The notes under the pieces are model-generated. The model was not told the origin of the DNA and ran no database searches. It saw only the letters and a program-made list of their open reading frames with translations. Of a DNA stretch of 64,000 nt, positions 10,749 to 22,768 are shown one piece after another. Made by a program: the position numbers and the translations under genes. Positions within the stretch are counted from its first letter, which is position 1; every line of letters begins with the position of its first letter. This DNA is from Ciona savignyi (lineage: Eukaryota > Chordata > Ascidiacea > Phlebobranchia > Cionidae): NCBI GenBank assembly GCA_000149265.1, contig CH003395.1, positions 26,871-90,870 on the forward strand, written 5' to 3'.

Positions 10749-11584
10749 TAAACGGTGTTAAATTCTTTTTTTAATCGCTTTAATAGAATTAAAACTGCTT
10801 TGTAAATACCACACTCTTCTAGTTATCACAGCGGAAAGTAATCCGGCCGTTTATTTATTGAGCTAGATCCAAATTCGATTATCTCCGCCGCGCGCGAACT
10901 GCTCTTTTACTCAGCATGGGAACGGACTTACGTCATTGTTTCACGGGGAATCCCCCAACCCGACAACCCGATTAGTGCAATTGAAAAGCAAACATAATTC
11001 GTCGCGCAGATTAACCATGGCGAGCGAAAAAGGCGGACGACTGGTTATAAAGTCGTTAGAAGGCCGGTTTAAAAGTTCATTTATCAATTCAAACAACAAT
11101 GTGTTGGGCAATTTTATTTATATTTAAGCTTTATATTACGAATAGCTTACAAAGTTTATATGACAAACACAGGTATAAATAAGTTGTTTATAGATATTGC
11201 TAAATTTGAACTTTACATAATATAAAAAAAGAGTTTCAACGTATAGAAAAAGAGTTTATAACGTACATAAGAATGGTCATTAGCCAAAGATGTTCCCAGA
11301 ATAGCAGGAGATTTCGTCGTTCAAATGTTTCATGTTAATACGTTACAATATGAAAATGAGATTTTAAATTTCTTGCAGAATGGGAAATGTCAACATATAT
11401 TCTGTATGTGCAAGTCCGACCTAAATAACTTAGTTGGAAATTCATTAATTAGTTTTTTCTCCAATATCGAAGTATTTTTTTCTAATTTATTGCAAAAAAA
11501 CATGTTTAAAATTAACGAACTTAAATTTATAATTTTATTAATTGCCAGGCAGATTATTATATTTCTTGTCGTTTAGTTGGTGCT

Positions 11585-14500
11585 ATGACGCGCCAAAGTT
11601 CAGTGTTACGTCACAAACCAGTCCAAATATGGAGCGATATATCTTCAAGCTCATCAGAAGGGGATTCCCCCAAACAACAACCGGCTCGTATTCATAAAAG
11701 GTGAGATTAAAATAAATAAAACATAAATTAAAAAAAATATATATACGATTACGTAATATCCGTTTGTCTAATTGACGTCATCAATTATTACGTAAAATCG
11801 TAGATTTGTGAAAACGAAATAACTAAAGTAAACGAGAAAATGTTCTCGTGTGAATCTTTTATTAGTTGCCACCAATAACACTTTTCCTATACCAGGTATT
11901 TGAATGCTTTGACGTCATCAAGTGACGTCAACATGTCCTCCTATTACGTCACATACGATCGCAGAATATTATGCAGAGGTATGTGCATCGAACCGTAACG
12001 GCGAATTTGCAAATTTTAATGCAAGTTGGAAATCTCAATCAACATTATAGGTATCAATAGATAAATCGACCAATCGCTATTTCGATCAGGCTTGTGAACA
12101 TGATGTCAATTCTAAAATATTGGCGAACAGCGTAGCGAATACAACCATCTGCGCTGAGTAGACGCCTGTAAAGGGGACATAGGAACGGCGGAAATACGGA
12201 ATTCCAAAACGCGCGACACTAAATCCATCGTATAAACCTGGAATGTTTTAATATTGAGTTGATTATTGTAGGTTTATATGACCGGAGTTTTAGTGCTCTA
12301 TAGTCTTAACTAGCTATACTTCAAAAAAGCGGTACACCTTCAAAATCCAAGAGGTACCACACCCGACTTGATAGATATATAAACACGATTGGGCTTCACT
12401 AATTTGTATCTGTGCAGTTCCATATTTCTCTATATTATTATTTCCCATTCGGCATTCTGCAAACGACCTAAAGAAATAAGAAATTCGACGAAACTCCGCC
12501 GATAATAAGCCGTCCACAAATCCCTGATTGCCGCACGTTATTTGCACACGGACCGATGCCTTGCTAATATATTAACATTGTTACAACCGCCCCAGATCGT
12601 GTGTGTATTAACAATATGTCAAACAGTATGTGGTAGATCGTGTGCGGATTATAATAACGAGCAACCAAGCGACAGATTTAATCCAAACAGCTCAGCATGC
12701 GGTCAGATTATCGACCAAAGTACCCAGCAGTGTGCTACCTATGCTGCTGAAACGTCCAACAATAGAGCCGTGTGTCAATACAATATGTTCCAGTTTAAAT
12801 AAATAAACTTACATTCTGTGCATAAGGTCTTTGAGCTCAAATATGTGTACACAAATTGTCCCCTGCGCCACTTACCTGTCTATCTGCGCCAATTGCCGAT
12901 ATTCCTAATGGGCTATATAATAATAAAAAGTATTACGCTATTAGTATCAAATCATACTGACAATTGTTAATATTGGATACTCATGTTTTACTTTAGTTTA
13001 TCCCCGTGGATGGGAAAACCAAAGGGGTTACACACGGGCAATCGTCAGATCACCTCGCGCCCATCGTTGGGTTAACGGAGCTATTGCAATATGTTGTATA
13101 TTATACTCGCTTTAACGACGGAACTATTCGTCATCGTATAAGCCTACAAACCTAAATTATTTAGTCATTAATACGTCATCATTACGTCGGTATTACGTCA
13201 TTATCCGTCATTATCCACAGGCGCAATAGAGATCTCCATATCATCAACCCAAGACAAAATATCGGTGGCCATTTTGAAGGTCCGAGATATCCCAATCGAT
13301 TTCGTGAAGCGAGCTTCCATGCTTATTAAGGTTCGGTGGTAATATCTGGTTAATCTATTGGAATTCCAGATATCGCTGTTGCTCTAGTTGTATGGAGCAT
13401 GAGCATATCACGCTGACGCTCAGTCACAATTGCTGGTAGATAATTTAAAATATCCAACTCTGCTGTGGACTGTTTAATATTTAAGGGGTGTGGAAGGGTA
13501 TGTGGCCAATGGGTTAACGCCACCGACTCAAATAACATACAGAACAGCGTACCAACACTGCCATTGTTAGTGATTTTGTGGTTCTTGGTTCGAAACTAGG
13601 CTTGGTTACAAAAAAAAGATTATATCAGTTTAATGTAAAACTTGACCAGTCAACCATTCATTGAGCCCGGAAATAGGTGACACTAAATTAGGGAAACAGC
13701 GAAATAAAGAGGAAAACTGCTCACTAAAACAAAGAAAACTAATTGTAACCCTGCTTTAAATACTTAACCAATCTCAGAACTAACTATAACATTTTAATCT
13801 CTATTTAAGTGAGCAACGTTTTTTTAGTTTTCACAGTGATATCGAAGTCAGACTGGGTTAAACATGACATATTAGTATACCGGTTCATTTGATGATCCCT
13901 GTAGCATACACTGTCCGTATATTGATGCAACGATCCACGGTTCGATACCCACAGTCGGTTAAAACAACTAAAAACTTTATTATTTCAGATCTCTGTCAAC
14001 ACGAGTAAACGAAACAAGATTCAATTTCGGAGTCGACCTATGCCCATCACTTCATCGGATATAGCATTCAACGAAACACTTACATTGTAAGTTTCAACAT
14101 GGCAAAGTGACACAATATATATACATCTTCTTGAAAATGTTAATGGAATAAAAGTCAGGCGCTTCTGTATTTTCTCTATATTTTTTACAATAAAAATAAG
14201 AATAATTAATTATGAAAAGAATAGAATATACCATAGAAACACCGCAAGTTTCGATCTAAGTTAATACTCATCAATGCACATTAGATATAATTGAGAAAAC
14301 GACAAGCAGTTAAACCCACCATCGGGTTGCCGGAGCTATTGCAGTGTGTTGTGTATGATTCAGACATTCCTTTAACTTTCTTCCACTGATTTTGGCTAAT
14401 ATCTGCTAAGTGTCTCACCTACATACACAACGGACCAACTAGTGACCAGTTTCTCGATGATTCTAATCAACCACACACCACAAGCTCACTACTTGTTGAC

Positions 14501-17500
14501 ACTTGCTTAATGCTTCCTTCTACAGTGGGATAGATGGAGACATCGCTCGTAACAGACTGGTGATCCAAGCTTGTTTGAAGCACGACCATCCACTGTTCCC
14601 TGATAGTCTCGGTTGGATGAGCTTCGGCCTCGCTAACTTCATACGTGGAGGGAAGGTAGGATAACAATATATCACAGCAGGGTGTATGTGATGGAATATA
14701 CTGAGTGCGAACAATATATGGCGTTACTACATGGGTAATCGTCAGATCACCTCCGTCTACTGTCTGGTCACCGGATCTATTGCACTGTATTGTGTATAAT
14801 TTAGATGTTTTCTTTAGGTAGAACTCAATATTCCTGTCAGGCGATGTCCGTTAATTGTATAGTCAAAAGATATCACCGACTAGTTGTCGGCTAGTTTCAA
14901 TCCCACCACCTCCCAACTGAACAATAAACCCGCTAACACTTGGCTTTCGACTATACAATATCATATTGACTGCTCTACTTTCAACATTTCAATACATTTT
15001 TCCGTGGAATGATTGTGAGGCCAAATGATGCCGAACCGGCGAATCGGTAAATAAGCGCGACTGATAAATGGAGCGATTTCTATTGAACGGTCGAGTGACA
15101 GAATGGCAACAGATTCATATATCGCTCCGTTTATATATAAAAAACGGGCTTAATGGCGACCTCACGAAGGTTTCAAAAGTCAGGCCGGTAATATTGCCAA
15201 TTTCCATTTAAAAAACGGTATACTGATTTTTTTGTTCGAAACTGGTGTAGTTAAAACACGTTGTTGTGGTCCAGAAAGTAATACGTCATAGATATAAACA
15301 ATAACATACAATGATGTCACAGACGCTGCACGGATTATACAACTTGTTAGATCGCAACTCGGGCCGAAGGAAACACATGTTGGCAAAAGATCTCAATTAT
15401 GGTAAGTTTGCAGCCGTCTATTGTGGCCAAATGGTGATACTGTTACAGCGTAGTTATAAACAAATGGTTCTGGACTCGATAGTCACGGTAACGAAAACCT
15501 AGATAGTTTCTTAGTGGACCAATTCGTAAAACCGAATATGTAAGGATATGATACTCATGTTTATTCCCGTGAATGGGAAAACCAAGGAGTTTAACACACG
15601 GGCAATCGTCAGATCAACTCGCGCCCATCGTCGGGTTACCCAAGCTATTGCAGTGTGTTGTATATGACTAAGATATTCCTTTAATTTAAACACAACCTCG
15701 TACATGGCGACGACCGTTACCAATTAATCAATTGGCCAGAGAGATAATACAACAAATCGCTACTGTAGAAACTACCAATCATTAAAACGTGGCATGTCCA
15801 GCCGAAATGTCAGTTATGTCCATTCATTATAATTTGGAATTGAATCAGCCATTCCTACGAACTGAGGCTAAATATAGAAGATTGGAATTCGCCGATATTT
15901 CGTTTGAAATCTAGTTTCCATAAAAATCGATATTCCGTCATTTTTTTCCATTTCTCCAGTCGCGATTTCCCGTTTGTTTCAACATAACAGGAAACAATCT
16001 CCGCCGCAAATATGTAACAGACAATTATATGACGTAATAATCCCGTATGCTGTGACGTTATACAATGCTCATTTATTTGCTCATAGTAAACAAACAAGGA
16101 AACTCGCTTCCTATCCGCTACATACCATTGTTAATCACATAATAACCATTACAGTTCGATAATGACGATTCTATTTGCTCAGGACGCGACCTGTATTTGC
16201 TTTTCTTGTTAATTAAAGTTAAATTAGACCTGGTCGGTAACCAAGTAAAAAAATCGAAGCTCTCTATATATATTTCCCGGTTCGTTACTAGAATTATCCA
16301 CAATGGTACATTTCATCCTACCAGGTGTTCTAGAGAGAGCGATTTCTCATTCCACAATGAAAACCCAAAAATCTGAGAGTTATATTCCGCGATTGGAGGT
16401 CAAAACTCGACCGAAGCGCCAAAGAGAATCAACCGTATCTCTGGACTTTACAACCGGGAGACATCAACGAAGAGCCGACCAGGAAAGATACGTTTTCGCA
16501 GTTGAGTCCAAACCTGTAACAAGACGAGCAAAGAAAGCGAAATTGGCAGAGCCATATGTCATCGCCCAAGGTTTGTGAAATATTCTAGATTTACCAACAT
16601 TTTTTTTTGTGTTTGGTTGTAAACATTAATTCTAATCGCGTCTAGTTTCGAGTTGGTAACCATTGATTCAGTTATATTATGAAACTCATGTTTATCCCTG
16701 TCAGTGGGACATTGTCTGTGTTATGAATAGAAAATCGTCAAATTCCCGCATGTTCGCAGTCGATCTAAACGAGCTATTTCAGTGTGTTGAATATAAACAA
16801 GAAACTGCTATTTACTGTGGTTTTTAATTCAATCCACGGGTTTACTGGATTCAGACAACGTGTTTTAGTTCCTAGCCAATGACATAACCGACTGACTGGC
16901 AGTCAGTTTAGATCCCTGTACCTTTCGGTTAACTCATGTAATAGAAACTAAACATAAGCTAGATACCGGTCTTAAAATCGTGTATTGTCAATATTCTATT
17001 TATTACTATAAATGTATAACCTTATCACACGAAGTTTTTTACTAAAACAAATGTTTCCAGAATACAGACTTACTGTTTACGTAAAACGCACTATGTTATT
17101 TGTTGTATTGAACTCAATATTTCGCAATTATCATTAAGTTAATTAAAAAACAAATATTTTTGTTTTAGATCAAAGCTTGAAGAATCGTTTGAATTCTCCA
17201 AGACAAAGATATGAAGAACCGACTCATCCCGATCGAGGTAAAGTGTTGCCATTTTAGAATGTTACTTACGCTAGCCTCGCGACCAAATACCCCAACTAAC
17301 CATCTAAATACTCATCGGCTTGCTTATACTAAAGTAACATTGATAGGGCTTGATAAATCAAAGTGTTTTGTTGAATTATGATCAATAGAAGTTCAGAGGT
17401 GCCGGTTGATAAACAATTTGTTTAACGTTGGGAAAAAGTGTCTCGTTGCTTGTATATAATGTGCGTGCGTTGGTCTGGAACTCATTAAACCCAAGTACAA

Positions 17501-20500
17501 TGTGCAGTACTACCGTAGCGAGGTCTAAAGCTCACATTTATACGCATTTGGGAGAATATATTGTGAGGTTATTAAATCACAGGCAAACTAATTTTATATT
17601 CTCTTTAAGAGAAAATTTGTTTTACGCCATATAACCGAAATTTAGATCGCCTTTTTTTGAATTTTCAAAAGATTTACTTTTTATACCTTGAGTTTGAATT
17701 AAAGTTTTTTTTGCAGATCTTGACCAAGAGATTATTAATAATTCTGAGCGCCGAAAAAGTGGTCATTTCCAACGAACTGCAGGCTCGTTTCGATATTTAC
17801 GGAAAAGAGCACGACAGATTTCACGCCGGCGATCACTAATCGTAGAAACATCCACGAAACCACATTTCGAGAGCTCACCCAGTCAACCTGACTTTCCAAG
17901 TATGCTGAGCCTATCGTCTCCCCCTGCTTGCGTGTTACATGCTACCTGCCCGAGTGACGTGGATCCGTGGGTGATATTATCCCCGAGGTGTGGTCGACCG
18001 GAGGAAGGCTACAACCCGAGACTCGGGTTGAATGAGGTGCAATGCAACGCTCTTCCACAGCGGAAACACAAGACAACGAACTCGTTCATTGAAATGATCC
18101 TGGAGCCGTGGAAAGGAATGAAGAAGAACGAACTAAAGGTGGGAAACTGATTAAAATATGGATATTTGGCCGACGGTGGGCGCGTGTTAGCCCCCTTGTG
18201 TTTTACGGTTGTGTGGCCAAATGGTTAGCGCGACCGTGCATATACCGACCTAAAAACGGTCCAAGTGATTAGCCCATCCTTGATTCGAAACTTGGCTCGG
18301 TAAAAAAAACCTTGCGTTTTTTCATTCACGGGGATAAACATGAATATCCTATCCTATCTTAATTTATCTCACATATGTCTCAAGGCCGTTATAACACTTG
18401 TAATGGTCAGATTACCTCATGTTCACCATTAAGTTGCCGAATCTATTACATTGTGTTGATTAATTGAGAAATTCAAAGCTTTCATTGATTTCCCTTTATT
18501 AAGTGCCCATTGAGAGTAATTAGCATAATTTTATTGATTCCCTTTATTTATAATGAATTCCATATCAGTCGGGAGTTCATAAGCAAGAAGTTGGAGGACC
18601 CGAGCCGAGCCCATTCGTGAGGCGCACCAAGAACTCCCGGAAAGCGATCAAACAAATCGGCGAGATCTTCCAGACCCGCGAAGGATTCGGTTCGACACGT
18701 AGTTTGTACACCGGTGAAGGGATGAACGTGAAAACTTCAAAAACTTTTGGGCGAAATGGATTCAGACTTTCGAAACGGAAGAAAATCGACGCCTCGAGTC
18801 TCGCGACGCCGATGGTGAGCAGACGTCGAAAGGGAAGGTTCTCGATCGGTGACCCGACGACACCGAATAAAGCTCATGGAAATCTATCGATCATTCAATC
18901 ACCTTTCGTGGATATTAACCAAGATGAAGGAAATGTATTCGTCGATGGGAACCAGTTCTTTAAAAAGTCAGATGAAGAATTAAAGTTAAAGTCGAAATCC
19001 AGGTACGTTTTAAGTTTTATATTTGGTTTTATTGAAATATTTTCACAATATCCGGAAGTTAACCGATAAACAAAATAATTTTCGATTGGCAATATAGATT
19101 TATATACAGAAAACAACGATACTAAATACAGGACTAAAGAAAACACTCCATAAACTGTAAATGTCGTTAGTTTTTTTTACCAGAGTAAAGTTCGAACCCA
19201 TGATGGGTTTGCCTCTAAGACCATTGTATGGGTTTGCCCCTAAGACACCCGCACATATTTGCCCATTTGATGGGTTATACTCTCATATCTCGGGTTATAC
19301 GCCTACATCACGGGTTATTCATGCCATTTAACATTTTCCATCTTCCCAGACTCTCGTTGAAAACATGGTTGTCAAAAAAATCCGAGTCGTCGCTCAAATC
19401 GTTGTCAGAAGATAAGGATATGACGTAAGTAATATACAAGAAATCAATTGTTCGATCACATATTGATAAAATACCAAACTTTATCTGCAAAACTATATTT
19501 ATATACTGTATATAAATATATATGACAAAAAAGGTATAACACAACAGTAGTACTATATAAAAACTATAAACACCAACCACGTGAACTAGAAAATAACTAT
19601 ATAAGCACAAATATATATGACGAAAATTTGTAATAAACAAAGGCAAACTGGTTGATAAATATTTTAATACTTCTCTAAACAAGCGACCCCATCATATTAT
19701 TATCAAATTCGTATAACTTCGTCGTAATAACGAAATCTTATTAACCATGGATTTGTTACAGATCGGGCAGTGATAACAAAGTTTCAAATATTCCTCTTCT
19801 TCAAGTTCTTCAATGCAAAGGTGAGGACATTGTTTTGCGTTGTTCGGACTTTTGTTAACTTAGACCATTGTTAACTTGTACATGAGGCACCTTATTTCCA
19901 CGAAAGATAAAAACAGATTTTCGTGTTTTATCCCCGTGAATGGAAATACGAAATTAGTGTTATCACAAGGAAAATCTTCAGATCACCTCGCGCCCACAGG
20001 CGGGTTACCGAAGCTATTGCAGTGTGTTGTGTAGGATTAAGACTTTTCTTTAGTTTTAATCCAACCCATCATTCAAGCGACTAGTTTTGACCCCACAACC
20101 TTTTGGATAAAGAGACGCACTAACCCTTAATCGGTCGAAATGGTTAATTCTGTACCAACACTATGGTTTCGTGGAACAAGAACATTACATAACAATTTAA
20201 CCCTATCCCCAGTCGGATCTTCAAAGTTCATGAAGTTTTTGAAAGCTGAATTCAGCGACGAGAACTTGGAATTTTGGCTTGAAGTCGAAGTTTACAAACA
20301 GCAGAAGAAGTTTGAAAAGATGGCGATCAAAATCTATTCCAAATACATCGTCAACGACGCACCGAGAGAAGTAAGTTAAAGCATAAGATTAAATTAATAT
20401 GGGTTGGAAGTATTAAGTTAAAAGTGGTCTAATTCAAGTTGTACATAAAAATTTAGTTAACATAGAATATGTACTAATGGTTAATGCGGTAAGGTTTAAA

Positions 20501-20882
20501 ACGCCGTTAAGGCCACTGCCGTCCTCCCTTTTACTGTTACCCCCATTGGGCACAGTTCTACTTCCTTTTACAGACACCTCGTTATTAAGCAATATTACAA
20601 CGCGATATATATATATATATAAAGTGTTTTCATAAAATTTAAACGATTATTTTTCCTTAAATATTTTTAAACGTTCCAACGAATTGTAACGAGCATTTTC
20701 TTCCACAGATTAACATTGATAGTTCAATCCGTGACAAAATATCGCACGAAATATCCCGACCCGTGAGGACCACATTCAACAAAGCTCAACTTCATATTTA
20801 TAACTTAATGGAGAAGGATTCGTTTAGACGGTTCATAAGGTCTCCAACGGGTCAGCTATTATGCGATGCGATGATAAAATAG
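11585..20882 (+). CDS. C2 plus RGS domain protein, RGS3-like (14 exons, about 750 aa)
   Basis: Exons: 11585-11700, 11896-11978, 13221-13330, 13989-14086, 14526-14655, 15323-15401, 16325-16570, 17169-17237, 17717-18138, 18569-19002, 19350-19424, 19762-19820, 20213-20370, 20709-20882; all junctions keep phase. A C2 domain spans about residues 66-205 (ISVAILKVRDIP, FNETLTFGIDG, LGWMSFGLANFI). A long basic, Ser-rich linker follows. The RGS domain is about residues 628-748 (FLKAEFSDENLEFWLEVE, INIDSSIRDKI, LHIYNLMEKDSFRRFI). RGS domains speed GTP hydrolysis by Gi/Gq alpha subunits at the membrane, and the ENLEFW Asn contact is present. C2 plus RGS matches long RGS3 of vertebrates and nematode C2-RGS proteins; no PDZ domain was seen. 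The start is uncertain, because the frame is open upstream to a possible acceptor near 11548. An AATAAA lies at 20945. Confidence 0.88.
12597..12802 (+). CDS. Possible nested terminal exon, Cys-rich (inside C2-RGS intron 2)
   Basis: A good acceptor (ACAACCGCCCCAG) is followed by an open frame containing VCVLTICQTVCGRSC, SSACGQ, QCATYAAE and VCQYNMFQFK, ending at TAA 12800-12802 and followed at once by AATAAATAAA. Seven cysteines in about 68 residues and a polyadenylation signal right after the stop suggest the last exon of a small nested gene or an alternative 3' end. I found no matching upstream exon with a start codon, and it does not fit the C2-RGS phase as an obvious cassette. It may be chance. 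Confidence 0.25.
12979..13112 (-). mobile_element. SINE-A, 3' half
   Basis: The tail half only, ending near GGGTTAACGGAGCTATTGCA; lies in a C2-RGS intron. Confidence 0.85.
13501..13618 (+). mobile_element. SINE-B copy
   Basis: TGTGGCCAATGGGTTAACGC head with a Ser/Leu-tRNA-like A box, B-box-like TGGTTCGAAAC near 13590 and an A-rich end. Confidence 0.75.
13690..13825 (+). repeat. MITE-M copy
   Basis: The arm AAGAGGAAAACTGCTCACTA is nearly identical to the 60.34 kb copy. The core is TGTAACCCTGCTTTAAATAC and the right side TTTAAGTGAGCAACG is the complementary arm. Confidence 0.75.
14310..14460 (-). mobile_element. SINE-A, diverged middle part
   Basis: Contains CCATCGGGTTGCCGGAGCTA and GTGTTGTGTATGATTC followed by degraded GACCAACTAGTGACCAG; ends shortly before exon 5 of the C2-RGS gene. 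Confidence 0.75.
14715..14955 (-). mobile_element. SINE-A, diverged near full copy
   Basis: GGGTAATCGTCAGATCACCT to CACTTGGCTTTCG, lacking the tail; the head region is strongly changed. Confidence 0.75.
15543..15690 (-). mobile_element. SINE-A, tail half
   Basis: Well-kept tail half, from ACTCATGTTTATTCCCGTGA to TTCCTTTAATTT. Confidence 0.9.
16675..16945 (-). mobile_element. SINE-A, old near full copy
   Basis: Most landmarks are readable but heavily mutated (ACTCATGTTTATCCCTGTCA to CCTGTACCTTTCGGTTAACT); one of the oldest copies in the window. Confidence 0.75.
18168..18360 (+). mobile_element. SINE-A interrupted by SINE-B (nested)
   Basis: The left piece CCGACGGTGGGCGCGTGTTA ... CCCCCTTGTGTTTT and the right piece CGTTTTTTCATTCACGGGGA ... 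ATCCTATCCTATC are adjoining parts of SINE-A. A SINE-B at 18206-18311 separates them, so the B copy landed in an existing A copy. Confidence 0.85.
18206..18311 (+). mobile_element. SINE-B inserted in SINE-A
   Basis: GGTTGTGTGGCCAAATGGTT head, AAAACGGTCCAAGTG middle, TTGATTCGAAACTTGGCTCG B-box region and A8 tail. Confidence 0.85.
18380..18485 (-). mobile_element. SINE-A, degraded fragment
   Basis: AATGGTCAGATTACCTCATG and ATTACATTGTGTTG are recognisable; no clean ends. Confidence 0.6.
19170..19320 (-). repeat. SINE-B fragment followed by a decaying ATGGGTT tandem array
   Basis: A reversed SINE-B end (TTCGAACCCATGATGGGTTT, CCTCTAAGACC) runs into about four imperfect units carrying GGGTTTGCC or GGGTTATAC at about 20-30 bp spacing. 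The array stops just before the acceptor of C2-RGS exon 11. Confidence 0.6.
19920..20130 (-). mobile_element. SINE-A, near full copy
   Basis: GTGTTTTATCCCCGTGAATG to GAGACGCACTAACCC; it lies about 80 bp before the acceptor of the exon that opens the RGS core. Confidence 0.85.
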
Positions 20883-21024
20883 CTTTAGTATTCGCCTGTT
20901 TAGTACGTTTCACTGTGTTTTGTACTGTTCCTTTTGTTTCTGCAAATAAAGATTATTTCACATAGTAGATTGAGTTTTTATATCGAAAGGTCTTCCTTAA
21001 TTATAAATATCCCAAACATACACT

Positions 21025-21155
21025 CTTAGGCAAGGCACTTATCGCACATCTCCTAATCCCTGTGGATTATACGATTTTACTTAAATAGTGAAATATATCA
21101 ATCATACACAACACATTACAGTAGCTCGGATAACTCGACGGTGGGCGCGCCAAAA
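21025..21155 (+). mobile_element. SINE-A fragment
   Basis: GGCAAGGCACTTATCGCACA to GACGGTGGGCGCGCC; head and tail missing. Confidence 0.85.
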
Positions 21156-21469
21156 TAATATCTCAATTAATACTATTTTCCCACCCACATTGATAAGAAA
21201 GGATGTTATGGCTGCTTTATTTATCCGAGGAAAATATAAAAATTACGAATTCTTGGAGTCATATTGTTGCCGGTTATTATAATATAATCTCTCGCTCAAA
21301 TAGTTAAATGGGAAAGTGATTAATTATTAACCTACACCTGTGTCATTTAATTGGCTACCTGGGAAGCATTATCGAAACTCCTATTCACAAAACTTCGCTG
21401 TGAAGCTCGCGGTTTCCACTGATTTCAAACAGTGAAGATACGCTGCAAGCTGATCGGACGTACGGGATA

Positions 21470-21535
21470 CTACGTCATGCGTGAATGATATTATGATGAC
21501 GTTGCGTGACGTATGCGTGACGTGTACGTACAGGT
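21470..21535. promoter_or_regulatory. Cluster of TGACG (CRE/ATF half-site-like) words
   Basis: TACGTCATGCGTGAATG, ATGACGTTGCGTGACGTATG and CGTGACGTGTACGTACAGG give at least five ACGTCA/TGACG-type half sites in 65 bp. Location is about 1.25 kb upstream of the second RGS start. A regulatory role is inference; the region could also be repeat-derived. Confidence 0.3.
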
Positions 21536-21599
21536 GGATTAACCAGGTGGTGGATGGGGGTTGCCATGATCTTCGAAACTTTCAAATTTTCGAAGAAAG

Positions 21600-21830
21600 T
21601 TTTCATATGAATAGATGTATAAAAGAAATATTTTTGTGGAATATAAGCCACAGTTTCCATGCATAAGTCGCGCGGTACGTGGTAAAGCAATTCTTAGGTT
21701 TAGACTCTTAATGCTTTTTGCATTCAATTCTACTTTTCAAAAAAAGTTTTTAAATTAAAAATGTATAAGAGAACGTGTAAAACCGCATCGTGGAATATAA
21801 GCAGCAGTTCAAATGCAATATTTTTGTACG
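21600..21830 (+). repeat. Tandem duplicate with GTGGAATATAAGC
   Basis: ATGTATAAAAGAAATATTTT then GTGGAATATAAGCCACAGTT at about 21615-21660 is repeated as ATGTATAAGAGAACGTG ... GTGGAATATAAGCAGCAGTT at about 21760-21810. Confidence 0.7.
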
Positions 21831-22349
21831 TAAAAAGTATTTTGGACAGGACCATGTGTACTTTGCATTAAATTTTAAGAATTGTTTTAATATTCCTCTT
21901 AGCAAGACTCTAAAATAAAAATTTCGGCGGCTCTTTTGTAGATTGAAGTCTCGAAAACACGAATTGAATAATTTGAAAACAAGGAATAAAACGTTGGCGC
22001 CTACATTTCGCATTGACATAAAAAGCTGTCGAAATCTTATCAGACCTTTTGTGTTTTCCTGTCACCCGTTTGTTCGACACTTTACAGATGTCGCGTGATA
22101 ATTACGAGTTCCTTTGTTTCGGGATTCTGTTCTCGGTCAGTTGTATTAATTGATGGGTTTTACAACTCGACGAAAAAGTTGAATCAAATAGACTATAATG
22201 GAAGGATAGTGGAAACATTTACAGAGTTGGACTTGGATCAGACCAGAGCAGCAACGACTATGTGAGGATCAGTATTTGAAAGCAATTTGATCTTGTTTAA
22301 AATAGGCGAAAATTTGCTTGAGGTCGTTATATAGGGACTTACCGATCGA

Positions 22350-22500
22350 ATTGTATAGTTTAGTTTATTCATTTTTTGCTACAGTACTAAAAATTTGCAA
22401 ACAAATCAAATTGCGCCACATGAACAGGAAAAAACGGCAAAACGAACAGTCATTAGAAAACGTCTGAAAGGATATAATTTAACAAATATAGCGGACGCGG
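22350..22500 (+). repeat. Rep-C interspersed repeat
   Basis: TTTAGTTTATTCATTTTTTG, GCAAAACGAACAGTCATTAG, AAGGATATAATTTAACAAAT: same order as at 10.6 kb. A shorter related end sits at about 22960-23040. Confidence 0.75.
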
Positions 22501-22768
22501 CCGCCAAACCTGAGCGAAAGAACAATAATGTGCAAACAAAATTTAATTAAGACCAAACGATGTTTTAGTGGAACCGGACTTAAAGAACATACAGTTTATT
22601 TAGTTTAAAAGTTTAATTCCAGTTAATATTTGCATTGCACTTCGGAGGTTTATTTAATAGGTTTTAAATTCTATTGAAATATTGCGTACAGTTTTGTGAA
22701 TGCCTAATTTTATGTATTTTTTCACAGAATCATTTTATATTTCTTCTGCATAATACTAACCCAGCGAC

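Larger units (their letters stand above)
9647..11584. other. Spacer and possible 5' region of the C2-RGS gene
   Basis: The stretch holds a G11 run near 10171, a MITE-M-like copy at about 10180-10320, a TTGATAGAAATATC array at 10420-10512 and a Rep-C copy at 10612-10748. At 11017 an ATG opens MASEKGGRLVIKSLEGR, which could be an upstream first exon of the next gene, but no convincing donor in phase was found. Confidence 0.4.
20883..22768. other. Spacer between the two RGS genes
   Basis: Holds a SINE-A fragment (21025-21155), a cluster of TGACG words (21470-21535), a tandemly repeated segment (about 21600-21830) and a Rep-C copy (22350-22500). No exon could be supported. Confidence 0.6.
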
